Part shown: positions 12,756 through 22,861 of the stretch, piece after piece
Position numbering within the stretch: the first letter of the stretch is position 1
Layout: every line of letters starts with the position of its first letter
Source: Galbula dea
Lineage: Eukaryota; Chordata; Aves; Piciformes; Galbulidae
Direction of reading: 5' to 3'
DNA length: 64,000 bases
NCBI GenBank assembly: GCA_013399015.1
Contig: VWZX01005643.1
Span: forward strand, 911,711-975,710
Made by a program: the position numbers and the translations under genes
Notes under the pieces: generated by a model
What the model was told of the DNA's origin: nothing
What the model saw: the letters and a program-made list of their open reading frames with translations, nothing else
Database searches by the model: none

Positions 12756-13037
12756 AAGGAGCTCGGCGACTTGGAGGTCATTCAGAGATGGAGAAATGGG
12801 GTCCCGAGTGTGTCTCAAAGAAAGTGCTAAAGATTATCTAAGGTTAAAACTCACATCCTCAATAAGTTAAAAGTCGACTGAAACCAAACTGATCTGAAGA
12901 GATCTAGCCCTCTAGACATGAGGGTCTGAGAAGGAAAATGTATTAAAGAGGAGGAAGGGAAGGACAGGCATTCCATAGTCCTCTTAATTCTCTGGGCTGT
13001 GGAGCGACATTTGTTTCTACAATGCAATATCCTAAAA

Positions 13038-13256
13038 TAATAGTTTAGGTTGTAAGGGACCTTTAAAGGTCACCTAGTTGAACCCTTCCTGCAATGGGCA
13101 AGGACGTCTCCAGCTAGATCAGGTTGATCAGAGCCCTGTCCCACCTGACCATGAAAACACCCAGGGATGAGGCACCCACCACCGTTTTTGGTAACTTATG
13201 CCAGTGTTTCACCACCCTCACTATAAAAAAAAAATCTTTCTTATATTGTCCTGCTT
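13038..13256 (-). mobile_element. CR1 LINE fragment, 3' part (split by an LTR)
   Basis: The + strand is the reverse complement of a CR1 3' end: GTTGTAAGGGACC, then the conserved region with AGATCAGGTTGATCAGAGCC and CCAGGGATGAGGC. It stops at the LTR at 13257 and resumes at 14031, in register with other CR1 copies in the window. It is old and degraded. Confidence 0.85.
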
Positions 13257-14030
13257 TGGGTTAGAACAGAACTAATTCTGCTCAACGATTTTACTTTTCA
13301 GTTAAAGCTCCTCTGAGAAACTACACTTTCTGAAACTAACAACATGTTTTTGCAGACACTGCCTGCTTCTAGCAGTGATTAAGTCCTAATGTTTAGATTT
13401 ACTACCAGTGATTGTTATGCAAAGCAAGGTCACTGCTAAATCTTGTGTCTCACGTTGGGGGCTGCAGGGTAAAGGCTGCACCTTCAGGGAGGAGTGGACA
13501 GGACAGGTGACCCTAAACTAACCAACTAAAGTATTCCATCCCATATATGTCATATGCGATATATAAACTGGGGGTCAGCTCCCCATTGCTAGTGTTTTTA
13601 GCTTTAGCTTTGGCTTTTGCTTTGGCTCTAGCTTTTGCTTTGGCTCTGCCTCTCCCTTCTTCTTTTCCGGTGCTTTGGTGGTCGGCATCTGAGGAGAACT
13701 CTCTCTGTTCTGTCCTGGATCCTGATCCCTAAGTTCCTGCACCCAGTACCAGGATCCAGCCCCTGACTCTGGCTCCCATCTGCTGCTGAGGCCTTCTGCC
13801 ACAGTATCAGTGGTGACAGAGTTACCATGGGGGGTTTGGGTTCGGTATTGGGTTTTGTACATATCTGTATATATTTCATTTATCATTAAATTAATTTTAG
13901 TTTTATTTTCCAATCCACAAGTCTCTCTGCCTCTCTTATCACCTTTCCATTCCTGGGGGGGAGGAGAAGAGGGAGTAGCAGGGAGCGTCTGTCACTGGGT
14001 TGGTGGTCGTCCCAGACTCAACACTCCACA
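13257..14030 (+). mobile_element. Solo LTR (copy 2) inserted into a CR1 element
   Basis: The element runs from TGTCCTGC to CTCCACA, about 774 bp, and is homologous along most of its length to the LTR at 8932-9599. Shared parts include the AGCTCCTCTG region, TATATAA at 13560-13566, the CCAGTACCAGGATCCAGCC block and the TTTTCCAATCCACAAGTCTC block. It is longer because of extra bases near 13275-13295 and an expanded TTTGGC-like hexamer array at 13592-13652. No target duplication is clear. Both flanks are CR1, showing that it landed within an existing CR1 copy. No retroviral coding region adjoins it. Confidence 0.85.
13592..13652 (+). repeat. Degenerate hexamer array inside LTR copy 2
   Basis: About ten units of a GCTTTN-type hexamer (GCTTTA, GCTTTG, GCTTTT and variants) form a tandem array. 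The matching part of the sister LTR at about 9240-9265 lacks this array. It yields an alanine/leucine-rich translation by chance and is not evidence of a protein. Confidence 0.75.
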
Positions 14031-14217
14031 ATTAAATCTCCTCTCTTTTAGTTTAAGAACATTTCCCCTTGTCCTATTGCTACAGGTCCTACTAAATAGT
14101 TTATCCCCATCTTTCTTATAAGCTCCCTTTAAGTACTGAAAGGCTGCAATGAGATCTGTCCAGAGCCTTCTCTCCTCCACGCTGAACAACCCCAACTCTG
14201 TCAGCCTGTCCTCGTAG
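14031..14217 (-). mobile_element. CR1 LINE fragment, 5' part of the split copy
   Basis: CR1 sequence continues from the LTR edge: TTAAATCTCCTCTC, then CCCCTTGTCCTATTGCTACA, then AGAGCCTTCTCTCC. On the minus strand it translates to fragments of the CR1 ORF2 C-terminal region (GLFSVEERRL, then YLKGAYKKDG, then NRTRGN). It ends abruptly at about 14217, the 5' truncation point of the original insertion. Confidence 0.85.
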
Positions 14218-16227
14218 AAGAAGTAAATATGACTATTTCAGGAGGGTCATTTCACTTGCCTCGGTATCAGTGGGTACAGACTAGTTACCTCAGCTAAGCC
14301 TCAATACACATGCAGGATTCACAAGCCCCTTCTCATTCTTCCAGAATTCTTCTGTTTAAAAGGAATGTGAAAAGACAAACTTGAGAGCTAAAAAAAAAAA
14401 TTCAGAAATTCTGCATGTTTCTCTCCACCTGCCACTTCTCCTCAGGAAAGCTTTACATGTCCCTGACTAGGTCATACTGTCAGGATGTCTTTGTTTGCAT
14501 TTCTAACTGTTTATTATGTTTATGGTATTTAAAATTTGTTAGTCATTTGCTCTCCCTTGAAGTTAAATATAGATAATGATATTCCTTACTGCTTTTTCTA
14601 CTAAAGAAGAATTGTTTTCTTTCAGGTCGACACTCAGTTGAAGAAAACATAGCACTTGTGTAAGAGAAAACACAGAAACCAATAAAGCTAAAGATTAGTT
14701 AATATAAATAGATTAAAATATAAATTAGTTCTAAAATTAAGTAGAAATATATCAAGCAATAACTTTTCTGAGATTATATTGAGAGCTGAGTTTTCATTTT
14801 GCCTTACAACACAAGATAAGAAAGCTGACATCTTTTTCTATTGAACCAAAGACAGGCAGTGATCTGCAGTTTCTAGAAAGCCCTAGGATTAAAATTTTGT
14901 TTATATTAGAAGTGTTAAATGAATATATTTTTCTCACTGACATGCCTGTTAATAGTTTCACTTGAGTTTTGAAGAAAGCTGGGTTATAAAGCACATCAAT
15001 CCCATTCTTCATCTGGGGCATGTGTCTTTCTTGTTTTCTAAATGTGACACTGCTACTATTAGGAACTAAGAAAGCAGTGTGTTTTTGCTGTCCACAATAC
15101 AGTTTTGAACTATAGCAGCAGGCTGAATTGAAATTCTAATAAATCAGCATTTAGTTTCCTTTTCTTTCAATTTAGGTTTTATTTTATGTTTTTCACATGT
15201 GATATGCATGCAGACAAAAAAATGTTAAGTGAGAAATGATTGAATGTTAGGTGGTGCCTGTTTGTTACTGCCTGTACCCTCTCTCCTGTTTCTTCAAAGA
15301 AATGACTTTCATGGGAAACATCTAACATGAAATTCTCTAATTTAGTGAGATTGCAGTGCATAGGCACTAGTTTCTTGCACTGCTCCTAGAGCAATTAATT
15401 TTCTCATTACCTGCCCTGCATAACCTTTCACAGTGCCTCGACTGTGCTTCCGTCTTCCCAGGAGTTCTTTAGGAACAATGCACGGGCTTGCCTGAGGCAG
15501 GGGGAGTTCAGACCCTGGAGTCTTGTCTTCATCTGTTGGCATCTTACTGCTGCATATCCTGCATAAATTCAGTTGGAATTACAAGGACCAAGTACTTCTA
15601 CCAGCACAAGTTTCTGAAGTAGAGCACTAGAAAATGAGAAATTGCTCTATTTGTGACCACTTCTTACTTAACATTTTGACTCTCTGTGGCTATGAAAAAA
15701 ATTAGTTCTTCTTTGTGGCCATGAGTTGATTGTGTTAACCATGGCAGCATCCTTTATATTATCCTTTGTTCTCTAGGCTTCTTATTGACACATTTCAAAA
15801 TGTAGAAAACAATATAGTAAATTTGACTATACTGCCAGAGCATCACCGTGATATAACCTCATAAGTAGGTGTTCTTCAGATGAAGTAAGACAAAAAGAAC
15901 CTGACAACGTGCTTGGGGGGATTACCATGTGAAAAAACCCCTGTTGTGGTGGAAACTGAAGATCATCCCCCTATAATTTCATTTAAGAAGACCAACTCCT
16001 AGTGAACAAGAAAAGACTTATATTTTCAGTAATTTAGAAAGCAGTATGCAGCAAATCCTCAGGTAGCTTTTCAGGTTTTTTGTTTGGTTGCTTGGTTGGT
16101 TTGGTTTTGTTTTTCATTTGTTTGTTTTGGTTTGGGTTTGTTATTGGTACTTTTTTTAAACTTGTTTGTGTATCTCTGGGAGGAAACACATGTTTCTCCT
16201 CATGGTCAAGTCCTGGAAGTTGCAGTT
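14218..16227 (+). other. EYA4: EYA4 intron 1, segment before the palindrome
   Basis: This is AT-rich noncoding sequence with a poly-A run near 14391-14400 and a GT-rich low-complexity run at 16074-16143. No coding exon, RNA gene or clear transposon was recognised. Confidence 0.55.
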
Positions 16228-16390
16228 TAAATTTGATGAAGTGTTTTATTCCCCCAGATAAAAATAAATAAATAAAAAATTAGATTTAAATGCATTTGTT
16301 GAGGAGGAAAGTCAGGAATCCTCCTAATTAAGACATTTCTTAAAAAGGTAAAATTTTTATCTGGGAGCATAAAACACTTCATCAGTTTTA
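16228..16390. repeat. 163-bp imperfect palindrome (MITE-like or long hairpin)
   Basis: The outer arms at 16228-16264 and 16354-16390 are inverted copies matching at 33 of 37 positions. They share a perfect run around GATGAAGTGTTTTAT and the CCCAGATAAAAA end. The middle is also partly self-complementary, with a 7-bp central stem (AGGAGGA at 16302-16308, TCCTCCT at 16319-16325) around a 10-base loop. This resembles a palindromic non-autonomous DNA transposon, or a sequence able to form a long RNA hairpin. No clear target duplication was found. Confidence 0.7.
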
Positions 16391-19300
16391 AAGCCACATC
16401 TGCAAGGGCTGGATCAAGAGCAGAAACAGGCATTTTTCATCGTTCTGTTTCGTCTGTGATTTTAAGGCTTTTAACAACAGTTTTAAAAATACTTAAAGGC
16501 AGTTAGAAACACTTGCAATATAACAGGGATAAGAATGCTCTCCCTTCCTCTGTTTTTAATCTGATTCTCTTGATGGGATAAACTTCAAGGTTGAATTGGT
16601 AACTGGATTATTGCCTCATAAAACAGCACGAGGTTACTATTATCCTTTAATTTTATATCTTTATTAGGGAGTAATGTTGGTCTTATTGAAATCATTGACT
16701 TTTCTAATGGTTTTTATCCTCTCTTACAAATTTATAAAACTAAACCCTAAAGGACTTGGTCTAAGTGCAGTTGGCATAACTGCCATTATAAAAATCATTG
16801 TGTTAGCAGTTGGTTATAATCAGCCACTTAACTGGGCTCAACATGTAGCAGGATTTAACTATTGATAGGTAGAACACTGATAAAATATTAATAATGAATT
16901 ATATTTTAACAAGCTCCATTTCCAGTAAGAGTATTTGAATTTTGAGGCAGTGTGAATCTTCACAAGAGAGCCCTAGGAACTATTAGAATTCAGCATATTT
17001 GTGCAAGGGACATAGCTAACACTTTGTGCATCTCTGCAAAGATTAAAACAAACTTGTCTTTGGCTTGCAATTCAGTAAATTAGGTTTAAAAATTCATGAA
17101 GGTCAGTCTTTTTTAGAAGGTGATTAATACAAGTGGCATATTTAATGATGCCTTCCACTGAATACATCCACCTGAATTTTGGGACACAACACACATGTAG
17201 GTGAGTCACAGGCAGTTCTTAATAGTAAAATTCCTGTTGGACTTACATAGTCAGGATGTATTTAAAATGTTGATATACTTCATTTTTTAAGGAAAAATGT
17301 GACATCCATCTGTTGATATCAGTGTGCTTTGGTTGAGATCATGATCGGTATGGAAAGAAACAGGAATATGGGTCTGTCTGTCAGAGTACAGCTCTGTAGT
17401 TGAGTTGTAGCTGAGTTTCAGACAGAAAATGCCACCTTCAGTGACTGACAGACATAATTAGAGCATTTAATATTTGAATGTAAGCCAGGCACTGCCTTTC
17501 AGTCAGTAATCTTAGCAACTAGTCAAACAATTTGTTCCAAATCTTGTCTTTTACTAGTGAGTGACTGTTTCTTTCTGCAGGCAGTCTTACTAATGTAGCA
17601 ACATACATGCACTTCAAACTCTTACTTATATTAAAGCAGATTTTTTTTAAAGTTATTAGGGGAATATTTTAGTGTTGGCTGTGAAAATTTGCCTTTTTGT
17701 TTGGAATTGCCTCCTTTGGCAGTGGCTGTCACAGGAAACACTGTGTAGAGCTGCTGTCTCTTAAAATACCCCTTGGTTTTGGTAGGTTTCTCTTGAAATT
17801 TGCCCATAGTAGGTGTTTTAAAGAAACCTTTCAATTCCCCTTTTGTCTCCATTGGACAAAGACTGCTGAAAACTTATACAAATGCAAAGGTGTGGGCTCC
17901 ACATTGACAGAAAGCCCATGAGAAGTGGTCACTGTTTTAGTGAAGGTCATCGATGTCCTGGATCCCTCTGAAATCAAGAAGAGACTGAAGCTCTTTTCAA
18001 AACCAGGAATTATTTTCAGCTTTCTGATAAGGTGAAATACATGCAACACCATTTGCTTGCAATTAGTCTTTTCCATCAGGGCAAAAATTAATGAATTGCA
18101 AATGGAAATCTTTTTGAAACTTAGAGAAGAGGGCAGCAAAACAGGAGATTGTAATTTGGTGGCAGGAAATATCCAGGTGAGACTGGAAAGGAAGTAGTCT
18201 GGGGCTGTAAACATACTCTTGTGTGTGTGTGCTAGGAAATACCTAATGGGAAACACTAGGAAATATTGGGAATTACATTTTGGGAAGTAAACAGAGGCAG
18301 GGCAAGTAAAGGCACTTCAGCCTGAGAGAGGAAGTAATCACAGGGCAAGGTAGAGCGGTGGGTGGGAATATCTGTGCGCAATGACTTGTAGGTTCCTTTC
18401 AAATGTTCTGGAGGTGCCAACAGATCTAAGCATTGTTTAACCTCATATAAGCAATAGTTACATTTAGGCAGGGTGGGGGTAGCATGAGACACAAATGCTT
18501 GCTAGGCAGAATTTAAAACAAAGATCCACAATATGTTTATGTTGTTGTGCATACTCCCCGGTGGTGGCTTCTTGGGGTGCCTTGTGGATAACTAAATACA
18601 GGTTATTTGGGTTCCTTAGTTTGTTTCCTTACTGTTATATATCTTCTTTTAAAGGTAACACTACCTTTGATTATTAATATTTTGATTATTACATGTATGA
18701 ACTATTCCTGGCACTTTTGTTCTAGATGACATGAATTTGCATAGCTCCAAAGTGGATCTTTTCCGAGAATGGAGATTGTAATGTAATTGTGTGGCTTTCT
18801 AGTTAAGGTTACTGTAACCATTTGTATGCAGAGCTCTTAGAAAATAGAATTTTCCTATGAAGATTTCAATATTTGATGAGAGTGATTCACCCTATGAGAG
18901 AAGGCATAGACATAACAGATAGTTAGGGCAATGTCTGTCATTTAGCACTTTGTAAGGGAGCTGCTTGTTATAAACCACTTTGTGTATTTTATTTAATCCT
19001 AAAGGAATTTAATGGACCTTAGAGAAAGGACTTCATGCTGATAATTGCATCATAACCTTTTTCTGCCAGACACTTAATGACTAAGAGGTTATCATTAAAT
19101 GTGTATTAAGCAGTTTTGTTCAACTCTCCATAATTGTCTTTCTAATATGTCCTCCCAAGGGTCATCTTTCATTGTCTACTTAAACAGCTGCCTGGATTAA
19201 ACATTTTAGCTTTTTTTGTTTGTTTGTTTGTTTTCATGACATTTTTCTTGCAGGAGTTGAATAGTTAGTACTTAAGTATGTTCCTGTTTCTGTGTTTTAG

Positions 19301-19467
19301 ATAACTTATAACTTCCCAAAACAATACTGGAGGTGTTGAAACATTTTGTATGAAATTTGGCTTCCTAGAAGTCAATAGGAACTGCAGATTTTAGAGAAAC
19401 CACAGCCTCAGGGTGTTGTTTATTGCAGATTTACCTGAGAAGTGAGGACCACAGAATAACATGTTAA
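16391..19467 (+). other. EYA4: EYA4 intron 1, last segment before the coding exon
   Basis: This is AT-rich noncoding sequence with a (GTTT)n tract at 19211-19234. I saw no recognisable exon or transposon. Open frames such as the one on the minus strand at 17831-18256 have no motif I recognise and probably arose by chance. Confidence 0.55.
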
Positions 19468-19495
19468 TTTTTTTTTCTCCTCTTTTTTAATTTAG
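19468..19495 (+). promoter_or_regulatory. EYA4: 3' splice site (polypyrimidine tract and AG) of EYA4 exon 2
   Basis: A nearly uninterrupted pyrimidine tract (T and C from about 19468 to 19487) leads to TTTAATTTAG ending at 19495. This is a strong vertebrate acceptor. It pairs with the GTAAGT donor at 19598 to define a 102-nt exon. Confidence 0.8.
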
Positions 19496-19597
19496 ACTAC
19501 TGAGCTGTAAATTGAAGGGAAGATAATTTCTACTTGTGGGGGAAAAGAAGTCTGAATAACCTCCATGGAAGACTCGCAGGATCTAAGTGAACAGCCA
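19496..19597 (+). other. EYA4: EYA4 exon 2 (5' UTR end plus start of coding sequence)
   Basis: This is a 102-nt exon bounded by a strong acceptor and a consensus donor. The first 69 nt (19496-19564) are untranslated: they contain no ATG and have an in-frame TGA at 19553-19555. The ATG at 19565 is therefore the first possible start in this exon. In human EYA4 the start codon also lies in exon 2, after a noncoding first exon, so the gene layout agrees. Confidence 0.8.
19565..19597 (+). CDS. EYA4: EYA4, first coding segment (11 codons, partial)
   Basis: The segment reads MEDSQDLSEQP. From memory human EYA4 begins MEDSQDLNEQS, so 9 of 11 residues agree, and the exon ends after a complete codon exactly where the human sequence continues V-K-K. 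EYA4 is a member of the eyes-absent family. It works with SIX homeodomain proteins as a transcriptional coactivator, and its C-terminal Eya domain is a HAD-type tyrosine phosphatase. It is linked to inner-ear and heart development. None of the Eya domain lies in this window. The start has G at +4 but a T at -3, so its Kozak context is only moderate. The short peptide is the main limit on confidence, offset by the splice sites and phase. Confidence 0.82.
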
Positions 19598-19603
19598 GTA
19601 AGT
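19598..19603 (+). promoter_or_regulatory. EYA4: 5' splice site of EYA4 exon 2
   Basis: CCA|GTAAGT matches the U1 consensus at all six intronic positions. It leaves the reading frame in phase 0 after codon 11. Confidence 0.85.
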
Positions 19604-22600
19604 ACAAATGTTGCTAAACTAAATGGAATAAATTGAACTCTGTTCAAGTTGTGTTTGAACGGATTTTTCTTCAGATTTGAGAATTATACAGATCTTGGGA
19701 AAGCTTCTGAGTCTCTAGATTCAAACTGTTTCTTTAGTTTATATATGAAATGAGTGGTTTTACTCTTTTTTACCTGTTGAAAGGTAAAAAATCATAGCTA
19801 TATAGGATTTTGCAGAACTAGAGTTATTGGAGGGCTGATGAATATAATTAAGGTACCTTGGATAAGTAAAATGTTAAAAACTTGCACAGTGATATGCCTT
19901 GATTCCAGTAATGGTATCAAAATGTATATCCATAGTAGTCTGTCAGTTTTATCACAGCATGTGTTACCAAAAATGTAAACAAGAAATTTCAGATGGTCAG
20001 ACTGTGGCAGGTGACATACATGAACTGTTTCATGACTCTTGGATTTCAAAGGGATTGTGAGAATTGGCAGTGCATCTCTCTGTCCCATGTCAGAGGGAGA
20101 TTCCCCTTGTCATTGGTGACATAGCTGGGGAAAACAAGGTGGGCATTTTTTTCTCCCATTTCCTTTCTAATTTTTCCTTTGCTTTAAGGATGTGGTCTGC
20201 AGACTTCCTTACCACCAGGCTGCAGTTCTGAGGAGGCGGCATGTCATCCAAAGTATTGGCTTTGGTTTTAACATCTTAATTTGTAGTGGTTGTAGTACTG
20301 GCAGATTTAGTGAGTACCATGATCCCCACAAGTCTCAATTTGGGCTCAGATCAGTACTAAAGATCTGTAAAGGGATTTCACATTTCTATTTCTGACCTGC
20401 TGAAAGAGGTTATCCATATAATAAACTAAACTAATTTTAATATCTTTTGTTTTTATATCAGAGATTTTTACAGGTAACACAAATGCAAGGAACTGAGGAA
20501 GACTTACATTTATTTTTAAAATGTTAGTAATAAAGAGTACTTTGCCTCTGAGTGGATTGTTCCTGTCTGAGACTTTATCTTGGACTACAGTTTTATTGCT
20601 GATTTAAAATGGTATAGAACTGGAAAGTCTTAACAGTGTATTAAGTCACAATGGTGGCACTAGGAGGGACAGCTGCACATATATACTTAAACTGTTCCCA
20701 GCCAAAACTTTAGAATATGTAAAAGCTACACAGCTTCATCATTTAATCAAGTTTTATAAAGATTATAAAAGATTACAGAAGTTCTACTGTGAAACAATTA
20801 TTCTGTGCAATATACAGTTATAAATAGGAAGCAGACCAGCCTGTTTAGCTTAGTGGAAAACTGTGTTTTCATAGTAGTTCAAATGTTTTTGCACCACTGG
20901 ATTCCTGATAAATACAGATTTCAGTAACCATTTTCCTACCTGATCATAGTCTAATTTCTGCAGTATTTATCATAATTGCTACATAGCTTTATGCTAATAT
21001 GTGAGAACAGTCTTGCAGGTTACAAACTGAGATGAAATCTTTGTTGCATATGGAGATGGATTTGCTGTCCTTATGCTACTGTTAGTGTTGCAGAAAAATG
21101 TTTCAAGACAAGTTTATTCTTCTTATTCTTTGATGAACAGTGCAGAACTTCAACATAATGGATGGGAAGAGTCATCTTTCATCACTCTTTTCATCCAGAT
21201 GTGGACCCAGACTAAGATCTTAGCAAGGTGGTGGGTGCTGTCCTGGGAAAAGGAATTGTCATGTGAGGCCCATCTGCCTAGCAGACACTGAACCTTCCTT
21301 TCCCTGTTTCCAAAGCCTTTCACTATTTTACCATAGTTAAACTCCTCTCACAGCCAAGTTTTAAAAAAGAAAATAGTATTTCTGGCTTATGTCTTTAAAA
21401 GCCACAGGGCAGGATGGTGAACTAGAGATCCCAGGTAGAAGGGGGAATTCTCTAGCCGAGACGTTGGTGGTTTAAGCTCTAGGAAAGTATCAGATGTACA
21501 CCCTACACCCTCGCTGCTTGTACTGTCCTGTTGTTTGGTAGTGTGCTTGCTAGCCACAGGAAGTTTCTGCTAGGTACCTAGTAACTAGGAGCCTAGATAC
21601 TTCATTTTGGCTTCAGGATTCCTCTCTGGAAGCTGGGTGCATAAGATTAAGATCATGGAAATTCAAGCCTAAGGATCTAGCTGCTGCTGCGAGCATATTA
21701 GATCGTGTGAATAAGCATGAATGCAAGACCTACACTCAAGCTTGTGCTGGCACCTTGCCTTCAATATTCTAGTCCTTGGCTAGTTGAAAGACTCACTGTC
21801 TCTGCAACCTAGATGGGTTAGAAGGTACTTGCTGTTGGATAGTATGTTTGATGGACAGTTGAGTTTTCTGAATATAAAAATACCTTTATTGAATTAATTT
21901 CCCTGGGCAGTCTGTTAAGAGCCTCTCATCCTTGGGAGAGAAAACCAGGCACATTTACTTGGGTTAGTTAACAAGGTTAATTGTCAAGTTTTATTTAAAA
22001 AAAAATAAAATACAATTCTAATTTTCTAAATGCTAATTTCTGCAAATTGTCCTCCTGAAGTATGATGGACTGTAATGTAGCTTTTATTGTGACAGTCTTC
22101 TCCATAATTCTGAGGTCCCTACTGCTGTTCTAACTTGAGTTTTTGTTGCTTACGTTGCCTTCTATTCTTTTAAAATACAATAATAAGAAATGGTTGGTTC
22201 TATGATTTCTGTCATTAAGCAGTATCCCAGTGAGGTGAAACTGATGTGACCATAGTTATGAGCATCCACAGCATCCTTGTTTCCATATAAGAAATAAAGT
22301 CTTCCACTTCTGTCTCAGAGCAGTGACTGCATGACCACATGCTGCTTCAGAAACCTAAGTACACTTGTTCTGTGAGCCTCTGAAGAATTGCATTTGACTG
22401 AATTGAGCAGCTGCTGGTTTTTTGAGATGCCAGCTTCATTAGATGTAATACATACACCATTTATTGCATTATGTCACTAATTTATTTATTTTCCCTATTT
22501 TTATTTGTAGCAAATTCCTTGCCCCTGCTATGTTTTCAATCCTTATGCAGTGACTGTCTCCTTGCCTGCTTGTGCCCCACAGGCCCCCTGTGCTGAGAAA

Positions 22601-22826
22601 TGTGTTGTGCTTGCTCTCCTTTCCCTTCTTGCTCCTGGTCCCATGTAGCAGAGATGGAGGAATCAAATAATTAATTTAGATCATACAGTGACCAAAAGAG
22701 TCAGCATCAGAGTAAAGTTTATTATACTTTGGTTTGCCTGTCTTTATACACAACTGCATTAGTAAAGAGCTGTATTTTGGAGATCAGCAGGAAAATGATG
22801 CAAGTTACTACCTGGCACAGAGGAGA

Positions 22827-22861
22827 GCTGAGATCCACCAGATGCAGCTGAGATCCAGCAG
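22827..22861 (+). repeat. Short direct repeat (GCTGAGATCCANCAG)
   Basis: GCTGAGATCCACCAG and GCTGAGATCCAGCAG lie about 20 bp apart, a small local duplication. No function is apparent. Confidence 0.6.

Larger units (their letters stand above)
12541..12795. promoter_or_regulatory. Intronic GC-rich patch with CTCF-like motifs, candidate regulatory element
   Basis: About 250 bp is abruptly GC- and CpG-rich within an AT-rich intron. It contains two CTCF-like cores in the same orientation (12564-12580 and 12613-12629), a YY1-like CAAGATGG at 12655-12662 and a G-rich tract at 12726-12755. It could be an insulator, an enhancer, or a weak alternative promoter for a shorter EYA4 transcript. It lies about 7 kb upstream of the first coding exon. 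I saw no clear protein-coding exon in it. Confidence 0.45.

Noticed and set aside
12312..12830. A 172-codon open frame around the GC-rich intronic patch
   Set aside because: It begins in AT-rich sequence, crosses the GC patch, overlaps open frames on the opposite strand, and resembles no known protein. The GC patch alone explains its length.
13547..13732. An Ala/Leu-rich open frame suggesting a membrane peptide
   Set aside because: It is a translation of the hexamer array inside LTR copy 2.
8932..14030. Reading the two related LTRs as the 5' and 3' LTRs of one provirus
   Set aside because: Copy 1 has its own matching 5-bp target duplication, copy 2 is flanked on both sides by one CR1 element, the copies differ by large indels, and the 3.6 kb between them contains no retroviral coding sequence.
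17831..18256. A 141-codon minus-strand open frame
   Set aside because: No domain, no splice context and no codon bias was evident; chance length in an intron of this size is plausible.
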